Below, piece by piece: positions 1 through 5,329 of a DNA stretch of 6,441 bases. Origin of the DNA: Candidatus Cloacimonadota bacterium (GTDB lineage Bacteria; Cloacimonadota; Cloacimonadia; JGIOTU-2; B8-G9). Below the pieces are notes generated by a model that was not told where the DNA came from, searched no databases, and saw only the letters and a program-made list of their open reading frames with translations. The DNA lies in contig QMNM01000090.1 in NCBI GenBank assembly GCA_003647765.1, positions 1 to 6,441 on the forward strand. Reading direction: 5' to 3'. A program made the translations under genes and the position numbers. The stretch's first letter is position 1. The number at the start of each line of letters is the position of its first letter.

Positions 1-820
1 GCTCCTGATGCAATAGTGAACGGAATTCATTACAAATTGCTATTGGATAAACCAAAATATCAGGAACTATAAAGCTCAATGCTTTCTTGTTCATAGTTTT
101 TTTCAATACAGATATGAAGTCCTGCCAGATATAGATATTATCATCACAAGCGAAAAATATCTTATTACAGGCATTATCACTTTCAGCAGACATCTTAATA
201 AGTCGCACCAAATCCTTAACATAAATAAGAGAGAAGTATTTATTTTTAATCCCAGAGATAGGAGCAAAGTGCATATTTACTAATTTGAAATATTGGTAAA
301 AATCGTTATCGCGAGGACCATATACTCCAGCTGGACGAATTATAGTCCAATTGAACTCTGTTACCTTTTGAATCATCATTTCTGCACTTTTCTTACTCAT
401 TCCATAATAAGTAATTGGATTGTCTGGCTCTGATTCTTTTTTCCTACATTTTCCCTGTGCCTGACCAGATGCGGCTTGCGTGCTAACAAAGACAAACTTC
501 TGTAAATTGCTATTATATCTTTTGATTAAATTGATAAGTGTTCTTGTGTGTCCGACATTGATTTTATAATACAGATTTTTTGTTTTGGCTTTTGTAATAC
601 CAGCGACATGAAAAATATAATCCTGATTCTTTACTGCATTGATTAAAGAAGATGGCTCATTAAAATCGCCATAATACAATTTTATTGGCAATTTTTCAAT
701 CCATCGCAAATCAGATGTCTTTCTTACTAAACAGGTAACATCGTAATCCGCTGATAGCAATTCTTCTACTAAATGACTGCCAATAAATCCATTACTTCCT
801 GTAACTAATGCTCTTTTCAT
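1..820 (-). CDS. NAD(P)-dependent epimerase/dehydratase (extended SDR), 3' end cut by window edge
   Basis: The first 273 residues are visible and the C-terminus lies beyond the left edge. The protein begins MKRALVTGSNGFIGSHL, so the Rossmann motif TGxxGxxG sits at residues 7-14. HVAG is at 71-74, the FVST strand with the catalytic Ser/Thr at 111-114, the YxxxK pair at Tyr139 and Lys143, and IRPAGVYGPRD at 161-171. These are hallmarks of the extended short-chain dehydrogenase/reductase family, soluble enzymes that epimerise, dehydrate or reduce nucleotide sugars and related substrates. Arg33 and Lys34 after strand two hint at NADP(H) preference (inference). The exact substrate cannot be read from the sequence. 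The start is fixed by the motif position, although no Shine-Dalgarno sequence precedes the ATG. The nearby wecB suggests a cell-surface sugar role, but other SDR functions such as reduction of lipid or isoprenoid intermediates are possible. Confidence 0.9.
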   Translation of the reverse strand, partial: MKRALVTGSNGFIGSHLVEELLSADYDVTCLVRKTSDLRWIEKLPIKLYYGDFNEPSSLINAVKNQDYIFHVAGITKAKTKNLYYKINVGHTRTLINLIKRYNSNLQKFVFVSTQAASGQAQGKCRKKESEPDNPITYYGMSKKSAEMMIQKVTEFNWTIIRPAGVYGPRDNDFYQYFKLVNMHFAPISGIKNKYFSLIYVKDLVRLIKMSAESDNACNKIFFACDDNIYIWQDFISVLKKTMNKKALSFIVPDILVYPIAICNEFRSLLHQE

Positions 821-827
821 TTTCTAA

Positions 828-855
828 TTTTTAGCCACGAATTCACGAATTAAAA
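828..855 (+). repeat. Dispersed-repeat-like motif with 8-bp tandem unit
   Basis: The stretch starts TTTTTAGCCACGAATTCACG and holds ACGAATT twice, at 837-843 and 845-851 (period 8). It begins like the minus-strand motif at 4278-4293, sharing TTTTTAGCC. From memory, noncoding motifs of the form 'TTAGCCACxGATTCACxxATTAA' are scattered through many environmental bacterial genomes; this was not checked. It ends 8 bp from the SDR start codon, so it lies in that gene's leader. Confidence 0.5.
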
Positions 856-962
856 TACTTAATTTACTATGTGAGATAGTAGAAATCTAAAACAAGATAA
901 ATATCTAACGGGGTAAACTATAAATTACCATACTGACTTTTGAATGCTGTCTTAACTGAAAA

Positions 963-990
963 ATTCAAATACCGCCTGCGTTTCTGTCAA
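963..990 (-). promoter_or_regulatory. Candidate sigma-70-type promoter for the SDR gene
   Basis: On the minus strand a perfect -35 box TTGACA (985-990) is followed after 16 nt by TTGAAT (963-968), which matches the -10 consensus at 4 of 6 positions. It would give a leader of about 130 nt before the SDR gene. A dinucleotide-level match in AT-rich DNA is weak evidence. The 192-bp gap after the small ORFs makes an independent promoter here reasonable. Confidence 0.3.
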
Positions 991-991
991 G

Positions 992-1015
992 TGAAGCTGG
1001 GGTTAGACTGCTTCA
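992..1015 (-). other. Hairpin at the stop codon of the 35-aa ORF
   Basis: TGAAGC (992-997) and GCTTCA (1010-1015) form a 6-bp inverted repeat with a 12-nt loop. It overlaps the TGA stop of the 35-residue ORF (1013-1015). No T-tract follows on the minus strand, so it is a poor intrinsic terminator. Its right arm shares bases with the long inverted-repeat arm at 1002-1030, so the two structures could not form together. Confidence 0.3.
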
Positions 1016-1030
1016 ACTATTATGGGTATG
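1002..1030 (+). repeat. Left arm of imperfect inverted repeat flanking the two small ORFs
   Basis: The arm reads GTTAGACTGCTT (1002-1013), four unmatched bases, then TATTATGGGTATG (1018-1030). Its partner on the minus strand at 1345-1313 reads GTTAGACTGCTT, eight unmatched bases, then TATTATGGCTATG. Matches are 12 of 12 and 12 of 13. No target-site duplication is visible outside the arms. Confidence 0.6.
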
Positions 1031-1120
1031 TTTCCTTCTATCCTGAATCTTAAAAGATATAAAAAAGACTATTCCTGTTATTACTGCTGTTCCAAGTATA
1101 ACAATCAGATTTGTTTCCAT
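1013..1120 (-). CDS. 35-residue single-pass membrane protein, function unknown
   Basis: I do not recognise a family. The product begins METNLIVILGTAVITGIVFF and ends in a basic tail (KIQDRRKHTHNS). One hydrophobic helix spans about residues 4-24, and the positive tail after it predicts N-out, C-in topology. A very strong ribosome-binding site, AAGGAGG (1126-1132), lies five bases before the ATG, inside the last codons of the preceding ORF. The ATG directly abuts that ORF's TAA, so translation is probably coupled. The strong Shine-Dalgarno sequence, hydrophobic pattern and coupling argue that it is a real gene despite its size. It may partner the neighbouring small membrane protein. Confidence 0.65.
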   Translation of the reverse strand: METNLIVILGTAVITGIVFFISFKIQDRRKHTHNS

Positions 1121-1321
1121 TTAATCCTCCTTTTCATCCATTGGTGTAATAAGATATGCTAATAAAGCAAATAAGACAAAAGATACACCAATAAGAATGC
1201 TTGATAACAAAGAATATTTACCTGACAAAAAACTGCTAATTACACCCGCTGTAAGTGTATATTTGGCAGCATCAGCAAAAATATTACCTATAACTTTTCT
1301 TCGTTATCTATTCATAGCCAT
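1121..1321 (-). pseudogene. Small two-helix membrane protein ORF with in-frame TAA at codon 6
   Basis: The ATG at 1321 has a good ribosome-binding site, GGAG (1329-1332, spacer 7), but the frame reads MAMNR then TAA (1304-1306). It then continues open for 60 codons to a TAA at 1121-1123. The downstream part contains GNIFADAAKYTLTAGVISSF and ends ITPMDEKED. Two hydrophobic segments lie at about residues 21-33 and 39-59, with a charged C-terminus. CAA (Gln) to TAA is the simplest change that would break an intact 66-residue gene. No ATG, GTG or well-placed TTG follows the stop early enough to rescue it. It lies 19 nt after lpdA and abuts the 35-aa ORF. Alternatives are a base-call error or a short leader peptide. 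From memory the layout is vaguely like small DUF6722-type membrane proteins; this is unverified. Confidence 0.6.
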
Positions 1322-1345
1322 AATATATCTCCAAAGCAGTCTAAC
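1311..1345 (-). repeat. Right arm of imperfect inverted repeat flanking the two small ORFs
   Basis: On the minus strand GTTAGACTGCTT (1345-1334) is followed by eight bases carrying the GGAG ribosome-binding site, then TATTATGGCTATG (1325-1313), which contains the start codon of the interrupted small ORF. The lpdA stop TAG (1343-1341) also lies in this arm. It pairs with 1002-1030. Confidence 0.6.
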
Positions 1346-2756
1346 ATATCTTATGTATAGCCAGATTCTCTAAATCCTCAATAGCTTCGCCAATTGTTTC
1401 AGATAAAGTCGGATGAGCAAAAACTATATGCTTCATCTTGTCTAAACTAATTTTACTGCTTATTAAAATTGCTACTTCTGCAACCAATTCTGAAGCCATA
1501 GGACCTATAAAACAAGCACCTAATAATGTTCGTTTATCTTTATCAAAAATCAATTTAGCAAATCCATCTGCTTTATCTAAACTTAATGCCTTGCCATTAG
1601 CTATAAATGGAAACTTCCCAATTACAATATTATGATGTTGTTCTTTTGCCTGTTCTTCTGTCAATCCAACACAGCCAATTTCTGGATCCGAAAATATACA
1701 GCGCGGAATATTCGCATAAATAATATTATCAAGTTTATTCTGCATTTTATATTCACGATTCCTTATTACATCAGCCACTACTAAACCCTGCTTACTGGCA
1801 TTATGTGCTAACATCAGCTTTCCTGTTACATCACCGATAGCGAAAATATTGCTTAAATTGGTCTCCATATAATCATCAATTTCTATAGCACTATTGTGAA
1901 GCTTTATCTCTGGATTTGTATCTATTGTAAAATATGGCGTCCTTCCTACACACAGCAGAACATTGTCAGTGATTATGTCCTTTCCATTGCTTAAATTTAA
2001 TTTTAGTTTAGCATCTATTTGTTCATATTTTTCAACTTTTGTATTTAGATGGAGTTTTATCTTTTTCCTTTTGTATAATTGAGCTAATCTATCAACAATC
2101 TCTTTATCTTCCCCTTGTATTAAATTAGGCATAAATTCAACGATTTCTACTTTACAGCCAAAATTATTGAAAATAGCTGCAAACTCACAACCAATTACAC
2201 CTCCGCCAATAATGGTTAAATGCTTTGGCAATTCTATTATATCTAATAAGTCCTTACTATCCATAATGTATCTATTATCAAATTTGATATTCAGTAGTTC
2301 TTTTGGTTGAGAGCCAGTAGCAATGATAAGATATTTAGAACAAATTATGCTAAAATTATTCTCACTATCTACACATTTTAGGATGATTTCATTATTTTTG
2401 TAATATATCTCTTTTACCTCTTGTTTTAGCAAAGGTATATTTCTCTTTTTGAATAGATATTCTACACCTCTTATCAATTGGTCTCTTACTTTATTTTTTC
2501 TCTCTTTAACCTTTTGCCAATCCAATTGAATATTATCTATGTTTATGCCAAACTTCCGAGAATTTTTTATCTCGTGAAATAGCTCAGCATTTTTAACTAA
2601 TGTCTTTGTCGGAATGCAACCCCAATTAAGACATACACCGCCTATTCTCTCTTTTTCAATAACTACTGTATTTATTCCATATTGATTTAATCGTATAGCA
2701 GTAACATATCCGCCTGGTCCTGCACCAATAATTGCTACTGTAAAGCTATTTGACAC
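1341..2756 (-). CDS. lpdA: Dihydrolipoamide dehydrogenase (E3)
   Basis: This 471-residue flavoenzyme reoxidises dihydrolipoyl groups with NAD+ as the shared E3 subunit of 2-oxoacid dehydrogenase complexes or the glycine cleavage system; it is cytoplasmic. The FAD motif GAGPGGYVTA is at 11-20, and the redox disulfide GGVCLNWGCIPTK has Cys42 and Cys47. IATGS is at 145-149, the NAD-binding motif IIGGGVIGCEFA at 182-193, and the second FAD motif FAIGD at 305-309. The dimerisation domain carries the His448/Glu453 catalytic pair in HPTLSE. Length is normal for the family. The start is GTG, two bases after the rpoN TAA, with GAGGG (2763-2767) six bases upstream inside rpoN, so coupling to rpoN is likely. 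No E1 or E2 genes are in the window, so the partner complex is unknown. A related disulfide reductase is less likely given the full Lpd motif set. Confidence 0.95.
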   Translation of the reverse strand: MSNSFTVAIIGAGPGGYVTAIRLNQYGINTVVIEKERIGGVCLNWGCIPTKTLVKNAELFHEIKNSRKFGINIDNIQLDWQKVKERKNKVRDQLIRGVEYLFKKRNIPLLKQEVKEIYYKNNEIILKCVDSENNFSIICSKYLIIATGSQPKELLNIKFDNRYIMDSKDLLDIIELPKHLTIIGGGVIGCEFAAIFNNFGCKVEIVEFMPNLIQGEDKEIVDRLAQLYKRKKIKLHLNTKVEKYEQIDAKLKLNLSNGKDIITDNVLLCVGRTPYFTIDTNPEIKLHNSAIEIDDYMETNLSNIFAIGDVTGKLMLAHNASKQGLVVADVIRNREYKMQNKLDNIIYANIPRCIFSDPEIGCVGLTEEQAKEQHHNIVIGKFPFIANGKALSLDKADGFAKLIFDKDKRTLLGACFIGPMASELVAEVAILISSKISLDKMKHIVFAHPTLSETIGEAIEDLENLAIHKIC

Positions 2757-2758
2757 AA

Positions 2759-4180
2759 TTATCCCTCTTTTCTATATCTATAATTTAAAATTTTCATTTG
2801 ATTACGATATTTTGCTACAGTTCTAATGGATATTTTTAACCCCTTATCTGCTAATAAGTTCATAATGTTTTCATCTTTATATGGATTTGCTTTATCTTCG
2901 TTTTCAATCAAGTTTCTTATTTGTTCCTTAATAAATTGTGTAGAAATACACTTTTCAATTTTATTAGAGAAGAACCATTTTATCTTATACATACCCAATG
3001 GAGTATCTATATATTTACCTTTAATTGCTCTTGATATAGTAGAAATACCTTTATTTATACTACTTGATATATCCTCATAAGTCATTGGCAATAAATGTAA
3101 TTTCTCTTCTATAAAGAACTTTGGCTGATGGTTAATTATTTCCTTTGTTATTTCATAAAGAGTATTTCTTCTCATAAAAATGGACTTAATAAAGGATTGT
3201 GCTGAACTCACTTTATTTTTGATATAATCCAGTTCTTCCATTTTAAGTTTTGCTGAGCTGAGCATTTTTATATAATTTTGATTAATCACTAATCTAGGAA
3301 TCCGAGCTTCATTCAATATAATATCAAATTCATTATCAATTTTTCTAACAATTATATCTGGAATAATATATTGCTGATGTTGTTGCACAATTCTCACACC
3401 TGGCTTAGGGTCAAGATGACTAATGATATTCTTTATTTTCATAGCATCTTCATAAGAAATGTGATACTTTCTGCTAATTTTTTTTATATCATTATGAATA
3501 AGCAATTCCAGATTATTTTCAATAATGGAAACAATCACTTTATCATTTTTCAGTTCATTATCAAGTTGAGCCATAAGGCATTCTTTTAGATTTCTTGCTC
3601 CAATCCCTTTTGGAGATAATCCTAAAATCATAGAATGTATTGCTTTTCTGCGCTGTGTAGAAATACTCCCAGATTCATCAAGTGTGTCCAAGTCCATATT
3701 TAAATAGCCATACTCATCAATATTACCAATAATTGCTTCGCCAAACATTCTTTCTTCTTTATTAAGAGGCAAATTATAAAATTGCTTATAAAATATTTCC
3801 CATCCATTAACCAATGGATCCTTTCTTTCATACTCCTCATAATTCATAGAATATGCTTGGTTCTTGCTTTCATAGCTTCGTTCAGTTTTTCTGATTTCAT
3901 CCCAATAATCTAAAATTTCGCTAAGCTGTCGTATTTCTTCAAGCAATTTATTATCACTGTTTTTATCTTCTTTTAATTCCAATCTATCTACATCTTCCGT
4001 GCTTTCTTGTAATTCTTCTCTTATTTCCAATACTGGATTTTCTATAATTTCTTGTTTAATTGCTAATTCTAACTCTAAAATAGGTTTCTCCAAAATTTTT
4101 AATGCTTGAATTTGATGTATTGTTAATTTCTGAACATGCTTTTGTGATATACTTTGGTTGCTAATAATTCTTTGTCTCAT
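2759..4180 (-). CDS. rpoN: RNA polymerase sigma-54 factor
   Basis: The product (473 residues, normal length) directs RNA polymerase to -24/-12 promoters that need an AAA+ activator. Region I (about 10-52) is the Gln/Leu-rich activator-interacting segment ending IIENPVLE. Residues about 55-120 are the acidic, variable region II. The core-binding domain has IGNIDEYGYL (151-160), GIGARNLKECL (192-202) and LDPKPG (256-261). The region around 325-357 (AQSFIKSIFMRRNTLYEITK) is typical. The helix-turn-helix covers about 364-404 (MTYEDISSSINKGISTISRA onward), and the RpoN box is SIRTVAKYRN at 451-460, against the usual ARRTVxKYRE. The ATG has GAGG (4186-4189) five bases upstream. It lies between lptB and lpdA. 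No enhancer-binding protein or clear sigma-54 promoter is in the window. Confidence 0.97.
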   Translation of the reverse strand: MRQRIISNQSISQKHVQKLTIHQIQALKILEKPILELELAIKQEIIENPVLEIREELQESTEDVDRLELKEDKNSDNKLLEEIRQLSEILDYWDEIRKTERSYESKNQAYSMNYEEYERKDPLVNGWEIFYKQFYNLPLNKEERMFGEAIIGNIDEYGYLNMDLDTLDESGSISTQRRKAIHSMILGLSPKGIGARNLKECLMAQLDNELKNDKVIVSIIENNLELLIHNDIKKISRKYHISYEDAMKIKNIISHLDPKPGVRIVQQHQQYIIPDIIVRKIDNEFDIILNEARIPRLVINQNYIKMLSSAKLKMEELDYIKNKVSSAQSFIKSIFMRRNTLYEITKEIINHQPKFFIEEKLHLLPMTYEDISSSINKGISTISRAIKGKYIDTPLGMYKIKWFFSNKIEKCISTQFIKEQIRNLIENEDKANPYKDENIMNLLADKGLKISIRTVAKYRNQMKILNYRYRKEG

Positions 4181-4206
4181 TACTGCCTCGTTTAGATTAG
4201 AAATAC

Positions 4207-4241
4207 TTTAACCGCATAGTGCGCCAAATAGACGCAAATGA
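4207..4241 (+). repeat. Degenerate 'ACCGCA...GCGC...ACGCAAA' dispersed repeat
   Basis: The stretch starts TTTAACCGCATAG and has CGC cores at 4213, 4222 and 4233, a periodicity of about 9-11 bp. From memory it resembles the 'TTAACCGCAAAGGxCGCAAAG' noncoding repeat seen in many environmental genomes; this was not checked. Its first 13 bases pair with 4278-4290 (11 of 13). It lies in the rpoN leader region. Confidence 0.5.
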
Positions 4242-4277
4242 TACAAAAAACCTAATACTGTAATTCTACAAAAAAAT

Positions 4278-4293
4278 CTTTGCGGCTAAAAAC
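4278..4293 (-). repeat. Inverted partner of the 4207 repeat
   Basis: On the minus strand this reads GTTTTTAGCCGCAAAG. Its TTTAGCCGCAAAG matches TTTAACCGCATAG (4207-4219) at 11 of 13 positions, in the opposite orientation. It also shares TTTTTAGCC with 828-836. The two copies bracket a bare AT-rich stretch of about 58 bp between lptB and rpoN. Confidence 0.5.
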
Positions 4294-4326
4294 AAATTCA
4301 AAGAAAGTTAGTTAATTTTGTTTTAG

Positions 4327-4343
4327 TAGACAATCTATGTCTA
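4327..4343. other. Small hairpin over the lptB stop codon
   Basis: TAGACA (4327-4332) and TGTCTA (4338-4343) are perfect 6-bp arms with a 5-nt loop, and the right arm contains the lptB TAG. The minus strand after it is A-rich rather than T-rich, so it is not a convincing intrinsic terminator. Transcription may continue into rpoN. Confidence 0.3.
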
Positions 4344-5084
4344 ATTGAAGTCCTTAGTAAATTTTTCACCTAAATATACTTTTCTTGCTTCTGGATTATT
4401 GACCAATTCTTTAGAAGTTCCAGAGAGAAGTAATTTGCCTTCATATATGATATATGCTCTATCTGTAATTTGTAATGTCTCTCTTACATTATGGTCTGTG
4501 ATTAGCACACCGATATTTTTTCTCTGTAATTTTTTTATAATATCCTGAATGTCTGATACTGCTAAAGGGTCAATTCCGGCAAAGGGCTCATCAAGAAACA
4601 GAAATGATGGATTCGTTACTAATGAGCGAGTAATTTCTAATTTTCTTCTCTCTCCACCAGAAAGAGTATAAGCTTTGCTCTTCGCTAAATTAGCAATTGA
4701 AAGCTCATTTAGATATTTATTTAGTAATCTCTTTCGTTCTTTTTTTGATAATTTCAGAGTCTCTAAAATAGCCATTATATTCTGTTCCACACTCAATTTA
4801 TGGAATACTGATGGTTCTTGTGATAAATAACCAATGCCTTTTCTTGCTCTTTTATACAGAGGTAGTTTAGTTATATCACAATCATTGAAATAAATCTTCC
4901 CACTGTTCGGCTTTATTAAACCAATGATTATATGAAAAGTAGTGGTCTTACCAGCTCCATTAGGGCCTAATAATCCTACAATTTCGCCTTGACTTAGAGA
5001 AATGGATATTTCATTCACTACTTTTCTTTTATTATAAACTTTCACTAATTTGTCTGTTTTTATAACATTATTTCCTTCATTCAT
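4341..5084 (-). CDS. lptB: LPS export ABC transporter ATP-binding protein
   Basis: LptB is the cytoplasmic ATPase that, with LptF and LptG, extracts lipopolysaccharide from the inner membrane and pushes it along the Lpt bridge. From the ATG at 5084 the protein has 247 residues (family about 240). Walker A is GPNGAGKT (40-47), the Q-loop glutamine is Gln89 (YLSQEPSVF), the ABC signature is LSGGE (141-145), Walker B is FLFLDEP with Asp165/Glu166, and the H-loop is His198 (ITDHNVRE). The C-terminal RKVYLGEKF is the LptB-type ending and helps separate it from LivG-like ATPases. A TTG five codons upstream (5099) is in frame, but it overlaps the GGAG (5094-5097) that sits nine bases before the ATG, so the ATG is preferred. 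rpoN lies 160 bp downstream on the same strand, a classic neighbourhood. lptA, lptC, lptF and lptG are not in the window. Confidence 0.96.
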   Translation of the reverse strand: MNEGNNVIKTDKLVKVYNKRKVVNEISISLSQGEIVGLLGPNGAGKTTTFHIIIGLIKPNSGKIYFNDCDITKLPLYKRARKGIGYLSQEPSVFHKLSVEQNIMAILETLKLSKKERKRLLNKYLNELSIANLAKSKAYTLSGGERRKLEITRSLVTNPSFLFLDEPFAGIDPLAVSDIQDIIKKLQRKNIGVLITDHNVRETLQITDRAYIIYEGKLLLSGTSKELVNNPEARKVYLGEKFTKDFN

Positions 5085-5093
5085 AAACAAATT

Positions 5094-5097
5094 CTCC
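5094..5097 (-). promoter_or_regulatory. Ribosome-binding site deciding the lptB start
   Basis: GGAG lies nine bases before the ATG at 5084. The alternative TTG start at 5099 would overlap this site and has no comparable Shine-Dalgarno sequence of its own. Confidence 0.7.
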
Positions 5098-5120
5098 AAA
5101 AGGTGAAATTTTTTGTCAAT

Positions 5121-5151
5121 TTTATATTTGAGTTCATTATTAAAAAGTTAA
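5121..5151 (-). promoter_or_regulatory. Weak candidate promoter for lptB
   Basis: On the minus strand TATAAA (5121-5126) could be a -10 box, with TTAACT (5146-5151) as a poor -35 at a long 19-bp spacing. The AT-rich context makes chance matches likely. Confidence 0.2.
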
Positions 5152-5174
5152 AAATTGCAAATTACGCCCAAATT

Positions 5175-5207
5175 GTCATTGTGCAAAGCAATTTCATCTT
5201 ATTGGGA
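5175..5207 (+). repeat. Decayed 'GTCATTGCGAG...GAAGCAATCTCAT' type palindromic repeat
   Basis: The element reads GTCATTGTGCAAAGCAAT and then TTCATCTTATTGGGA. ATTGT (5178-5182) and GCAAT (5188-5192) pair (one G-T pair) around a GCAAA loop. From memory it looks like a shortened, mutated copy of the widespread 'GTCATTGCGAGxxGAAGCAATCTCAT' intergenic repeat; this was not checked. It lies in the lptB-wecB divergent gap. Confidence 0.5.
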
Positions 5208-5277
5208 CGCAATCAAGCATTCTACAAAAAATTGACATAGATAGATTTACTCTCTCCTTTTTGTAATTAATTCACTC

Positions 5278-5301
5278 ATTACCAAGCCCCGGTCTGGTAA
5301 T
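5278..5301. promoter_or_regulatory. Palindrome (possible operator or leader hairpin) before wecB
   Basis: ATTACCA (5278-5284) and TGGTAAT (5295-5301) are perfect 7-bp arms around a GC-rich 10-nt centre (AGCCCCGGTC). It ends 28 bp before the preferred wecB start and covers the upstream in-frame ATG at 5300. It could be a regulator's operator or an mRNA hairpin; the sequence does not tell which. Confidence 0.4.
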
Positions 5302-5320
5302 GTCTAAATCCATTATGAAA

Positions 5321-5324
5321 GAGG
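5321..5324 (+). promoter_or_regulatory. Ribosome-binding site deciding the wecB start
   Basis: GAGG lies five bases before the ATG at 5330. The upstream ATG at 5300 follows the palindrome arm and has no Shine-Dalgarno sequence, and homologues begin at the MKIVxVVGARP motif encoded from 5330. Confidence 0.7.
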
Positions 5325-5329
5325 CAGGA

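Noticed and set aside
861-890. TACTAT-GTGAG-ATAGTA hairpin whose minus strand reads TTTCTACTAT, reminiscent of a Cas12a-type CRISPR repeat
   Set aside because: There is a single copy with no spacer-repeat periodicity and no cas genes. The stem is six AT-rich pairs and no T-tract follows, so it is neither a CRISPR array nor a convincing terminator.
1438-3589. Plus-strand open frames inside lpdA and rpoN
   Set aside because: They are antisense to genes with complete family motifs, have no ribosome-binding sites and give composition-driven hydrophobic translations.
4213-4226. GG...GC spacing on the minus strand upstream of rpoN, resembling a sigma-54 -24/-12 promoter
   Set aside because: The GG and GC are separated by 8 bases rather than the required 10, and the surrounding bases do not match TGGCAC-N5-TTGC. 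It is better explained by the repeat.
4345-4548. Plus-strand 67-codon frame inside lptB
   Set aside because: It is antisense to the conserved C-terminal half of LptB and has no independent support.
5232-5237. TTGACA as a -35 box for wecB
   Set aside because: No acceptable -10 hexamer lies 15-19 bp downstream. TGTAAT at 5262 is too far.
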